Source: Alphaproteobacteria bacterium
GTDB lineage: Bacteria > Pseudomonadota > Alphaproteobacteria > SHVP01
Assembly: GCA_009694165.1 (NCBI GenBank)
Contig: SHVP01000008.1
Coordinates: 1 to 45,653 of the forward strand
Reading direction: 5' to 3'
Length of the DNA: 45,653 bases
The notes under the pieces are model-generated. The model was not told where the DNA came from. It was given only the letters and a program-made list of their open reading frames with translations, and searched no databases. The translations under genes were made by a program, and so were the position numbers. This document shows, one piece after another, positions 30,482 to 39,479 of the stretch. Position 1 is the stretch's first letter; the number at the start of each line of letters is the position of its first letter.

Positions 30482-30724
30482 CTATTCCCGTTTCCAACCG
30501 AAAAAGCGCATCAGCGTAGCCACGAAATAGAGCGCCATGCCGGCCACAAACACGTACCAGCCCGCCTCGGCGATCGTCTGGTCGCGCCAAATGCCGAAGT
30601 TGCCCATCACGATCACGAAGCCGGCCGCCATTGACGCCAGGCCGAACCGACGGAGCTGGCGCACCCGGCGGCTCGGACCGGCGATCGGCGGTGGCGAAAC
30701 TGGGGCGCCGGGTTGCTCGGTCAT
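30482..30724 (-). CDS. Small two-helix inner-membrane protein
   Basis: 80 residues from ATG 30724 (MTEQPGAPVSPPPIAGPSRR). Two transmembrane helices: FGLASMAAGFVIVMGNFGIW and AGWYVFVAGMALYFVATLMRFF, followed by GWKRE. The Pro-rich N-terminus is probably cytoplasmic. Convergent with the vWA gene (stop codons 2 bases apart). No family recognised. Confidence 0.6.
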   Translation of the reverse strand: MTEQPGAPVSPPPIAGPSRRVRQLRRFGLASMAAGFVIVMGNFGIWRDQTIAEAGWYVFVAGMALYFVATLMRFFGWKRE

Positions 30725-30855
30725 CAGTTGAGTGTAGCGCAGCGGCGGGTCACCGGGCACCTTGGCCCATCATGGGGTCACTTGTATAGTGCGCCGCCCT
30801 GCGGCCCGATGGTAGCTCGCGACAACAAGAGCGTGCTGGGGAGGAGCAGCCGACC

Positions 30856-31809
30856 ATGTTTGCGCTCAAGCGAAAGTTTGGCGGCACGGCCAGCGTCGAA
30901 CGCATGGCCGCGACCTGTGTGAGCGGCGCGCTGGAGCAGTTGCACGACCCGGCGCTCGAAAGGACTCGCGCGGTTCACGAACTGCGCAAGCGCTGCAACG
31001 AAGTTCGCGCGCTCCTTCGTCTGCTACGGGCCGGCTTCGCCGACGACAAGACCTACCGCCGCGAAAACGCGTTCTTTCGCGACCTGCGCCGCGACTTTGC
31101 CGGCATTCGCGATGCCACGATCGTCGTGGAGGCCTTCGAGGCGCTTGCTGGTCGGGAGGAGATGTTCGCCCACCGTGCGGCGCTGACCCCGTGGCGCGAG
31201 GAATTGCTCGCACGGTGCCGGGCCGCAACCCCGAAACCGGACCAGTTGGCCGCCCACCTCGCCGAGGCCGAGCAGGCCTTGGTTGGCGCCCTCGCCCGGA
31301 TGCGCACCTGGTGTCTCGCCGACAACGGCTTCACCAGTCTGGCGCCCGGCTTTGCCGCCATCCACCGCGCCGGACGCCGGTGGCTCGCCGGTTGCGAGGC
31401 CGACCCATCGGCCGATCATTTGCATGAATGGCGCAAGAGGGTGAAGCATCACCGCCAGCACTGGCGGGCCCTGCGGCCGCTGTGGAAGCCGGTCGTTCGC
31501 GGACACTTTCGCCAGGCCACGGTTTTGGCGGAACTGCTGGGCGAGGATCACGACTTATTCGTTCTAAGCCGGACGATTGCCGGCTGCACCTCGCCCGGCA
31601 ACGCTGGTCAGCGGGCGTTCCTCGCGTTCCTGCAGCGCCGACGCGGCCAGCTGCAGGCCGAGGCCCTGGCGCTCGGCCGGCGCCTGTACGCCGAAAAACC
31701 AAGGACCCTGACGCGCCGACTCGGGCGCTACTACGAGATCTGGCTGGCCGAGGGCGAGCGCACGGTCATCCGCCTCGCCGATCACGCACGCAAGGTGCGC
31801 CGCGCCTGA
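30856..31809 (+). CDS. CHAD-domain protein
   Basis: A 317-residue helical cytoplasmic protein with the conserved histidine alpha-helical domain. Marks are the two helical repeats AVHELRKRCNEVRALLRLLR (about residues 35-55) and DHLHEWRKRVKHHRQHWRAL (about 190-210), each with the conserved His and basic residues, and DIRDAT-like GIRDATIVVEAFEAL. GGGGAGGAG precedes ATG 30856. CHAD proteins are known to bind polyphosphate; the partner CYTH domain is absent here, so this is a stand-alone type. No operon partner is clear; the next gene starts 56 bases downstream. Confidence 0.9.
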   Translation: MFALKRKFGGTASVERMAATCVSGALEQLHDPALERTRAVHELRKRCNEVRALLRLLRAGFADDKTYRRENAFFRDLRRDFAGIRDATIVVEAFEALAGREEMFAHRAALTPWREELLARCRAATPKPDQLAAHLAEAEQALVGALARMRTWCLADNGFTSLAPGFAAIHRAGRRWLAGCEADPSADHLHEWRKRVKHHRQHWRALRPLWKPVVRGHFRQATVLAELLGEDHDLFVLSRTIAGCTSPGNAGQRAFLAFLQRRRGQLQAEALALGRRLYAEKPRTLTRRLGRYYEIWLAEGERTVIRLADHARKVRRA

Positions 31810-31864
31810 CCCCTTGACGGCAGCGTCCGCCTGCCGCACCGGTAGAGAAACCCTGGAGGTTCCC

Positions 31865-32680
31865 ATGTGCCGCTGGATCGCCTATGCCGGCCCGCGCCTG
31901 TCGCTCGCCATGCTGCTGTTCGGCCCAACCAATTCATTAATTCGCCAAAGCCTCTCCGCCCGGCGCAGCATCGTGCCAACCAACGGTGACGGTTTCGGGC
32001 TCGGCTGGTATGGCGACCTCAGCGAACCTGGCGTCTACCGCGACACCATGCCGGCTTGGAACGATCAGAACCTCCACAGCCTGTCGCGCCAGATTCGCTC
32101 GCGGCTGTTTTTCGCCCATGTCCGCGCCTCGACCGGCACCGCGACTAGCCGCGACAACTGTCATCCGTTTCGTCACGAGAACCAACTGTTCATGCACAAC
32201 GGGCGTATCGGCGGCTATGCCAAGATCCGCCGCGAACTCGAGCAGCACATCCCCAGCGCCCTTTTCACCAACCGCTCCGGCACCACCGACAGCGAAGCCT
32301 TCTTTCTGCTGGCGCTCGGTCACGGCCTCGCTGACGACCCGGCCGGAGCCCTCGGGCGCACGGTGCGACTGGTCGAAGACGTGATGGCCGCTCATCACGT
32401 CGACGAACCGCTTCGCATCGCCGCCGCCTATGCGGACGGCGAACGCATCATTGCCCTGCGTTATTCGAACGATCACCAGTCGCCGACCTTGTTTTTCGGC
32501 CGCGGCGGGGACGTCTATCTTCGCCACGGCGAGATTCGCTTTCAATCGGGTGACGGGTCGGCGATCGTGCTGTCCGAACCCCTCGACGGCGCCGACGCCT
32601 CGTGGAACGAGATTCCGGAATCGCGGTGGTTGATGGTGGAAAAGGGTAATGTCAGCGACCACCCCTTCGTCGTGGCGTAA
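31865..32680 (+). CDS. Class II glutamine amidotransferase (YafJ/EgtC-like)
   Basis: A 271-residue Ntn-type amidotransferase. The nucleophile is Cys2, exposed after removal of Met1: MCRWIAYAGPRLSL. The GGAGG site and Cys2 fix ATG 31865 over the longer frame. Other marks: NGDGFGLGWYGDLSEPGVYR, FFAHVRASTGTATSRDNCHP, FRHENQLFMHNGRIGGYAKI and TTDSEAFFLLAL. No synthetase domain is attached, so the ammonia acceptor is unknown; homologues include ergothioneine EgtC and the uncharacterised YafJ. Lying upstream of trmFO may be coincidence. Confidence 0.9.
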   Translation: MCRWIAYAGPRLSLAMLLFGPTNSLIRQSLSARRSIVPTNGDGFGLGWYGDLSEPGVYRDTMPAWNDQNLHSLSRQIRSRLFFAHVRASTGTATSRDNCHPFRHENQLFMHNGRIGGYAKIRRELEQHIPSALFTNRSGTTDSEAFFLLALGHGLADDPAGALGRTVRLVEDVMAAHHVDEPLRIAAAYADGERIIALRYSNDHQSPTLFFGRGGDVYLRHGEIRFQSGDGSAIVLSEPLDGADASWNEIPESRWLMVEKGNVSDHPFVVA

Positions 32681-32713
32681 GCCCCGAAAGCCGGCCGTGG
32701 TATCGTGGCGGCC

Positions 32714-34102
<1,389 letters not shown>

Positions 34103-34276
34103 GTCGGCCGCGTTCGCGGCGCCCCACCAAACGCTATGACGACCGCTCCTGACGGCTTTCGACCGGTGCCGCAATATTGCCTTGTTCGCGCCGCCTTGCC
34201 GCCCAAGCGCGCGTGTACTCGGCTGACCGTGCCTGTCTGCCCGCTCCGCCGACGACAAGAAAAAAGGATCGACGCC

Positions 34277-34354
34277 ATGTCTCGCCCCCTCAGCTGGATT
34301 CTCTTCACCTGGTTCGCCATGGCGGTGGCGACCGCTATCGTTGCCCTCACCTAA
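34277..34354 (+). CDS. Possible 25-residue single-helix membrane protein
   Basis: ATG 34277 encodes MSRPLSWILFTWFAMAVATAIVALT, stated here as MSRPLSWILFTWF then AMAVATAIVALT: one transmembrane helix with a short basic start. AAAAAAGGATCG precedes it at fair distance. It lies between trmFO and a convergent gene and ends 1 base before that gene's stop. An upstream start at 34136 would add 47 Arg/Pro-rich residues that look non-coding. Confidence 0.4.
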   Translation: MSRPLSWILFTWFAMAVATAIVALT

Positions 34355-34355
34355 C

Positions 34356-35192
34356 TCAATAGCGCCCCAGCAGCAGGACGCTCGCCACCTGCCACTGCCT
34401 GACCAGCAACGGTGGTCCATCGTCGACCGCCTGACCCGATAGCGATCGGACCAGACGGCGGCGGTACAGGTCGGCCAGGCGCGCCAGCGCGAGGACTGGG
34501 ATGGCCGCCCGCGGCATGGCCCGCCACGGGTCCCTCGCCCGGGCGAGATGTACGGCCGCCAAATCGAGCACGCCGCCGACTACCCGCGCAGGATCGGGCA
34601 CGACCGGATTCCGATCCACGCCATCGGTGGGAAACCCGTTGGCCACCATCAAGTCGCCCGGCAGGAACGACCGCCCTTGCGCGGCGTGGATCGCTCGCGC
34701 CCGCATCAGGCCGACAAGCGCCCAGGCCGTTCCGACCGCCCGCGCGACGGCCAGAGCGACCGGTTCCTCGACACCAAGGGCTCGCAGCGCCAATTCGGCG
34801 AGCGCGCCCGACGTATTCGCGGCGTATCGTTCCAGCGCAGCCAGCGTCGCCGGCGGTTCCGGGACGAGGTCCGCTTCGCGGCCATCGACCTGCGCCTGCA
34901 AGCGCGCACACCACTCGGGCGACCCCAGGCCGGATTCGACCAAGGCCAGCATGACCGGATGCGGGCGAGCCGAGCCACCGCCGAGCGAAGCCAATGCGTC
35001 CCGCCACCACTGCAGACGAATCTGTCCGACCAGCGGCTCGCGGGTCATTTCGCGAATCCGCGCCAATTCGAGGTTGAAGGCATAAAGCGCCAGCAGGGCG
35101 CCACGGGCGGGTGCAGGCGCGAGCGTCGCACACAGATAGCGGTCGTAATCGTGGCGACGGACCTCGGCGGCGCAATGGACCAACGCGTCCAC
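34356..35192 (-). CDS. Squalene/phytoene synthase-fold protein, NDUFAF6-like
   Basis: A 278-residue helical protein of the squalene/phytoene-synthase superfamily. It matches the pattern of the NDUFAF6-like branch: RRHDYDRYLCATLAPAPARG, LLALYAFNLELARIREMTRE, PLVGQIRLQWWRDAL and YAANTSGALAELALRALG. The DxxxD metal motifs of true prenyl synthases are missing (EMTREP where DDxxD would be), so it probably does not make squalene. In alphaproteobacteria this protein is a complex I assembly factor candidate, and a NDUFAF3-like gene lies 850 bases downstream on the same strand. ATG 35192 is the natural start. Intact. Confidence 0.82.
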   Translation of the reverse strand: MDALVHCAAEVRRHDYDRYLCATLAPAPARGALLALYAFNLELARIREMTREPLVGQIRLQWWRDALASLGGGSARPHPVMLALVESGLGSPEWCARLQAQVDGREADLVPEPPATLAALERYAANTSGALAELALRALGVEEPVALAVARAVGTAWALVGLMRARAIHAAQGRSFLPGDLMVANGFPTDGVDRNPVVPDPARVVGGVLDLAAVHLARARDPWRAMPRAAIPVLALARLADLYRRRLVRSLSGQAVDDGPPLLVRQWQVASVLLLGRY

Positions 35193-35300
35193 GGGTCTCC
35201 CTTCGGCTGCGTTTGGTGTCGGAACGAGACCGGTCTATCATGGCGCACGGTCGACCCAGGGAACACGCGCGGGCGGCCGTACCGGGAAGCCAATCCATAT

Positions 35301-35328
35301 TTGGCAACGGCATTCCGTCACGTATACT
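35301..35328 (+). promoter_or_regulatory. Strong sigma-70 promoter of the PuuD-like gene
   Basis: TTGGCA (35301-35306), 16-base spacer, TATACT (35323-35328), 42 bases before ATG 35371. Near-consensus and the clearest promoter in the window. Confidence 0.75.
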
Positions 35329-35370
35329 AGAGGTAGTGTATCTGCGCGTCGGAGGGGAGACTAACAAACC

Positions 35371-35976
35371 ATGGCGAAGATTCTCGAGAAACTCGGATCG
35401 ACGGTGGTCGCCAGTATCGTTCTGGTGATCGCCCTCATCATCATAATCCTGGCTTGGTACAGCGATGGGTTGGCGCTCGACCAAGCTTGGTGGTCGTTCT
35501 TGTTCCGCTGGCTGCACGTCGTGTCCGGCATCATGTGGATCGGACACCTTTACTACTTCAACTTCACGCAAATCCCGACCATGCCAAAGATCCCGGCCGA
35601 GCTGAAGCCGGGGGTATCCAAGCACATCGCCCCGGCGGCGTTGTTCTGGTTCCGTTGGGGGGCGATGGCGACGATCGGCACCGGCATCATCGTGGCGCTG
35701 CTCAACAACTACTTCATCGACGCGGTCACCATCGGCCTGTCGAGCGGAGTAGCGAAGCACACCGCGATCGGCATCGGCATGTGGCTCGGCACCATCATGT
35801 GGTTCAACGTCTGGTTCGTGATTTGGCCCAATCAGCAGCGCGCGCTCGGATTGGTCCAGGCCGACGATGCCACCAAGGCCAAGTCGGCGCGGACGGCTAT
35901 GCTGTTCTCGCGCACCAACACGATGCTGTCGCTGCCCATGCTCTACGCCATGGTGGCGGCGCAAAACCTTTTCTAG
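35371..35976 (+). CDS. PuuD-like (urate hydroxylase N-terminal) membrane protein
   Basis: A 201-residue inner-membrane protein with about five helices: VVASIVLVIALIIIILAWY, WWSFLFRWLHVVSGIMWIGH, FWFRWGAMATIGTGIIVALL, HTAIGIGMWLGTIMWFNVWF and a C-terminal segment NTMLSLPMLYAMVAA. RWLHVVSGIMWIGHLYYFNF and FVIWPNQQRALG fit the membrane domain of PuuD/DUF989 proteins, where conserved histidines may bind heme. The cytochrome c domain of full PuuD is absent. It has its own promoter and terminator and sits, in the opposite direction, between the NDUFAF3- and NDUFAF6-like genes. A urate role is not shown. Confidence 0.82.
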   Translation: MAKILEKLGSTVVASIVLVIALIIIILAWYSDGLALDQAWWSFLFRWLHVVSGIMWIGHLYYFNFTQIPTMPKIPAELKPGVSKHIAPAALFWFRWGAMATIGTGIIVALLNNYFIDAVTIGLSSGVAKHTAIGIGMWLGTIMWFNVWFVIWPNQQRALGLVQADDATKAKSARTAMLFSRTNTMLSLPMLYAMVAAQNLF

Positions 35977-35997
35977 ACGTCAGCTCGTCGAGAAGAC

Positions 35998-36026
35998 AAA
36001 AGGGGGGCTTCGGCCCTCCTTTTTTT
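35998..36026 (+). terminator. Intrinsic terminator with a C(TTCG)G tetraloop
   Basis: AAAAGGGGGGC-TTCG-GCCCTCCTTTTTTT: an 11-base stem with one G-T pair, closed by the extra-stable C(UUCG)G loop and followed by T7. It lies 22 bases after the PuuD-like stop. Confidence 0.93.
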
Positions 36027-36043
36027 GGCCGCGATTGGTAGCG

Positions 36044-36433
36044 TCAAGCGATCGGCAACGCAATCAACAGTGCGGCGACCCGGCGATCCTCGGCCATCAG
36101 CACGTTATAGGTCCGGCATGCCGCCGGCGTCGCCATGAAGTCGACGCCGATCCGGTCGCCCCGCAACACCGCCCGCAATTCGCTGGCAATCGGCTGCATC
36201 GTTGGACCGCAGCCGAACAGCAGCAACTCGACGGGCGGCCGTTCGCCGCGAATCTGGGCCAAGTGTTCGAGAGTCAGCTCGCCGATCGCCTGCGCCGGTA
36301 CCGCCAGGGTACGGTCGGGAAAGACCAGAACGCTGCCGCGGAAGATCACCTCGTTGATGATAAAGCGACCTGGGCCATAGGAGCGAATGAGCTGCCGCCC
36401 GACCGGAACCAGCGGTGAAATGTCGGTGGGCAA
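36044..36433 (-). CDS. Mth938-domain protein, NDUFAF3-like
   Basis: A 129-residue single-domain protein of the Mth938/DUF498 family. Marks: LIRSYGPGRFIINEVIFRGS, VLVFPDRTLAVPA, RPPVELLLFGCGPTMQPIAS, and ELRAVLRGDRIGVDFMATPA. The human member is complex I assembly factor NDUFAF3. TTG 36433 is chosen because GGAGG lies 6 bases upstream. In many alphaproteobacteria the gene follows secD-secF; here it follows secD directly, 33 bases after its stop. Confidence 0.87.
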   Translation of the reverse strand: MPTDISPLVPVGRQLIRSYGPGRFIINEVIFRGSVLVFPDRTLAVPAQAIGELTLEHLAQIRGERPPVELLLFGCGPTMQPIASELRAVLRGDRIGVDFMATPAACRTYNVLMAEDRRVAALLIALPIA

Positions 36434-36466
36434 CGACGCCTCCGAGACGGCGCGACGCCGGCGCCC

Positions 36467-38080
36467 TTAGATGGGAACGGTACGCGGCCGCATCCAGCGC
36501 AACCAGTAGACGACCATCAAATGGGTGAAGGTCGTTGCCGTAAAAATGCTGGCGACGATGCCGATCGCCAGGGTCACAGCAAAACCCTTGACCGGTCCCG
36601 TGCCGAACAGGAAGAGCAAGGCCGCGGCGATGAAGGTCGTCACGTGGGTGTCGATGATGGTGCCCCAGGCGAAGCGGAATCCCGAATCGATCGCCGCCAC
36701 CGGCGTCTTGCCAAGCCGAAATTCCTCGCGAATTCTCTCGAAGATCAAGACGTTGGCGTCGACCGCCATGCCCACCGTCAGAACGATACCGGCGATGCCG
36801 GGCAGCGTCAGCGTCGCCTGCAGCAGCGACAGGGCGGCGATGATGAGGAAAATGTTGCCTACCAGGGCGACGTTGGCGATGGCGCCAAACAGCCCGTAGC
36901 ACATCACCATGAAAGCGACGACGAGCACGAAGGCGATGATCATGGTGATCGTGCCGGCGCGAACCGAGTCGGCTCCAAGGTCGGGTCCGACGGTTCGTTC
37001 CTCGAGCACCTTGAGCGGCGCCGGCAAGGCGCCGGCGCGCAGCAGCAACGCCAGATCGTTGGCTTCCTGAACCGAGAATCCGCCCGAGATCTGTCCCGAA
37101 CCGCCGATGATGGCCTGCCGAATTACCGGTGCGCTGATGACCTTTCCGTCGAGCACGATGGCGAACGGCTTGCCGACGTTTTCGCTCGTCACCTGCCCGA
37201 AGCGGCGCCCGCCGGCCGAATCGAAGCGAAAGTTGACCACCGGCTGTCCGGTTTGCTGATCGAACGCCGGTTGGGCGTCGACCAGATTCTCGCCGCTGAC
37301 CATAACCTGCCGGCGAACGACGTAGTCACGCGGGCCGCCGCGTTCGGCCGATTTGGGATCGACCAGCAGCACCTCGGACCCGGGCGGCAGCGAACTGCCC
37401 GGTTGCGCGGTCAAGTCGACCAGGCGAAAGCTCAGCTTCGCGGTCTGACCGAGCAGTCGCTTGATCCGGTCGGGATTCTGCTCGCCCGGCAGCTGGACCA
37501 GGATGCGTTCCGCCCCTTGGCGCTGGATGATCGGTTCCTTGGTGCCGGTCTGGTCGACGCGGCGGCGGACGATCTCCATCGACTGGTCGACGGCGGCGCG
37601 GCGGCGGTCTTCGATGGCCTCCTTGCTGAGAGTCATCCGTACCCGGCCGTCATTTTCGACGACGACCTCGATGTCGCGCGCGGCCGTACCGGCTAGAAGG
37701 ACGTTGCCGCCAACCGGACGGGCGAGCGCGCGCAGGACCGTGCGGCCACGCTCGAAGTCAGCCTGATCGCGGAGCCGCAGCACGACGCTGCCGCCTTCGA
37801 CGCCGAGGCCGGTATATTGCAGCCGTTCGTTGCGCATCTGATTGCGCACTTCGTCGACCAGCGACTCGAGCCGTTCCTTGACGACGGCGCCGACATCGAC
37901 CTCCAGCAACAGGTGCGAACCGCCCTGCAGGTCGAGCCCGAGGCTGATCTGCTGGTGCGGCATGACCTTGGGCCAGGATGCGACTTGGTCGCGCGAGAAC
38001 ATTGTCGGCACCGACAGGACGAGACCGGCCAGTACCACCAGCAGGGTCAGCGTCGTGCGCCAGGAAGATTGATGCAGCAT
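36467..38080 (-). CDS. secD: Protein translocase subunit SecD
   Basis: A 537-residue RND-type inner-membrane protein that helps the Sec channel, using the proton gradient. Six transmembrane helices: TLTLLVVLAGLVLSVPTMFS, then a large periplasmic P1 domain, and after GADSVRAGTITMIIAFVLVV the five C-terminal helices (FGAIANVALVGNIFLIIAAL, LPGIAGIVLTVGMAVDANVL, VTTFIAAALLFLFGTGPVKG, FTHLMVVYWLRW). Motifs LGLDLQGGSHLLLEVDV, GMAVDANVLIFERIREEFR. ATG 38080 has GAGG upstream. No secF follows; SecD and SecF are normally encoded in tandem and function together. Confidence 0.96.
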   Translation of the reverse strand: MLHQSSWRTTLTLLVVLAGLVLSVPTMFSRDQVASWPKVMPHQQISLGLDLQGGSHLLLEVDVGAVVKERLESLVDEVRNQMRNERLQYTGLGVEGGSVVLRLRDQADFERGRTVLRALARPVGGNVLLAGTAARDIEVVVENDGRVRMTLSKEAIEDRRRAAVDQSMEIVRRRVDQTGTKEPIIQRQGAERILVQLPGEQNPDRIKRLLGQTAKLSFRLVDLTAQPGSSLPPGSEVLLVDPKSAERGGPRDYVVRRQVMVSGENLVDAQPAFDQQTGQPVVNFRFDSAGGRRFGQVTSENVGKPFAIVLDGKVISAPVIRQAIIGGSGQISGGFSVQEANDLALLLRAGALPAPLKVLEERTVGPDLGADSVRAGTITMIIAFVLVVAFMVMCYGLFGAIANVALVGNIFLIIAALSLLQATLTLPGIAGIVLTVGMAVDANVLIFERIREEFRLGKTPVAAIDSGFRFAWGTIIDTHVTTFIAAALLFLFGTGPVKGFAVTLAIGIVASIFTATTFTHLMVVYWLRWMRPRTVPI

Positions 38081-38124
38081 CGTTCGGGGAACCTCGGCCG
38101 GTCGGCGCGCCAGGTACCGTCAGT

Positions 38125-38490
38125 CTACTTCTTCTCGCCGTCCTTAGCGTCGTCTTTCTTGTCGTCCTTGACCGGTTCGCTGCGGGTAAGAACGTCAGCG
38201 ATCGTCGAGCGCGCGATCTCGACCCGCACGTTGTCGGCGATTTCCACCTGAACGCGATCGTCCGATACGACCTTGGTTACCTTGCCGATGATGCCGCCGC
38301 CGGTGACGACCTGATCGCCGCGCCGCACGTTGGTGATCATCTCGCGATGCGCTTTAGCTTTCTTTTGCTGTGGCCTGATCAGCAAAAAGTAGAAAACGAC
38401 AAAAATTAGGACCAGGGGTCCGACCGTCCCGATGAGGTTGTCGCCCAGCGGGCCGCCGCCCGATTGCGCGTAGGCCGTTGAAATCAGCAT
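38125..38490 (-). CDS. yajC: Preprotein translocase subunit YajC
   Basis: A 121-residue single-helix protein of the SecDF-YajC complex. ATG 38490 follows AGGGAG and gives MLISTAYAQSGGGPLGDNLI, then the helix VGPLVLIFVVFYFLLIRPQQ, then KKAKAHREMITNVRRGDQVV and the C-terminal charged tail EPVKDDKKDDAKDGEKK. It starts the yajC-secD unit, 44 bases ahead of secD. Confidence 0.96.
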   Translation of the reverse strand: MLISTAYAQSGGGPLGDNLIGTVGPLVLIFVVFYFLLIRPQQKKAKAHREMITNVRRGDQVVTGGGIIGKVTKVVSDDRVQVEIADNVRVEIARSTIADVLTRSEPVKDDKKDDAKDGEKK

Positions 38491-38604
38491 GAAGGCTCCC
38501 TGTAAGGACCGCGGGACTATAGCCGGGGCCACCCGGGATGCAACCCCAAGACGCCACCTGGATTGACCGGGACGAGCCGCGTGCTAGCCTCCGCCGCCAA
38601 CGCC

Positions 38605-39462
38605 ATGACCGAACCAGAACTACCCGCTCTGCTGCGGCGCGTTGCCGAGGCCCTCGAACGCCTGGCGCCGTTGCCGCCCGTCCCCGCGGACTTGTCGTCC
38701 GCCGACGCCTTCGTGTGGCATGCCGACGGCGATCGCCTGGAGCCGGTCCGCCGCGTCAACCATGTGACCATCGACATGCTGGTCGGAGTCGACCGGGTGC
38801 GCGATATCCTGCTCGCCAACACCCGCCGGTTCGCGGCCGGCCATGCTGCCAACAACGCGCTCCTGTGGGGCGCCCGCGGCATGGGTAAGTCGTCGTTGGT
38901 CAAAGCGGTGCATGCCAAGGTCAATGGCGAGAAACCCCATGCCCTGGCCCTGGTGGAAATTCACCGCGAGGACGTGCCGACTTTGCCGCGCTTGCTTGGC
39001 CGCCTGCGCGAGACGTCGCGGCGATGCGTCCTGTTCTGCGACGACCTGTCATTCGATACCGCCGACACCAGCTACAAGTCCCTCAAGGCCGTGCTCGAGG
39101 GCGGTATCGAGGGCCGGCCCGCCAATGTCTTGTTCTATGCCACCTCGAACCGCCGGCATCTGATGCCGCGCGACATGATCGATAACGAGCGCTCCACCGC
39201 CATCAACCCCTCCGAGGCGGTCGAGGAGAAAGTGTCCCTGTCGGACCGTTTCGGGCTTTGGCTCGGGTTTCACAACTGCAGCCAGGATGAGTACCTTGCC
39301 ATGGTCGCGGGATACGTCCACCATTACGCTCTCGACATGGCCGCCGACGACGTGACGGCCCAGGCCATCGAATGGTCGGTGACGCGCGGGGCGCGATCAG
39401 GGCGCGTCGCTTGGCAATTCGTGCAACATCTGGCGGGCCTGCTCGGACGCGCCGCCGACTGA
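38605..39462 (+). CDS. DUF815 AAA-type ATPase
   Basis: A 285-residue cytoplasmic ATPase of the DUF815 family. Walker A is LLWGARGMGKSSLVKAVHA, Walker B RCVLFCDDLSFD, sensor-like NVLFYATSNRRHLMPRDM, and the family block LSDRFGLWLGFHNCSQDEYL. ATG 38605 is preferred (MTEPELPALLRRVAEALERL); TTG 38563 and GTG 38581 are alternatives. The family is common in alphaproteobacteria beside yajC, as here, but has no settled function. It is convergent with the nlpD-like gene and divergent from yajC. Confidence 0.9.
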   Translation: MTEPELPALLRRVAEALERLAPLPPVPADLSSADAFVWHADGDRLEPVRRVNHVTIDMLVGVDRVRDILLANTRRFAAGHAANNALLWGARGMGKSSLVKAVHAKVNGEKPHALALVEIHREDVPTLPRLLGRLRETSRRCVLFCDDLSFDTADTSYKSLKAVLEGGIEGRPANVLFYATSNRRHLMPRDMIDNERSTAINPSEAVEEKVSLSDRFGLWLGFHNCSQDEYLAMVAGYVHHYALDMAADDVTAQAIEWSVTRGARSGRVAWQFVQHLAGLLGRAAD

Positions 39463-39479
39463 CCCTCGGTCGCGGGCCG

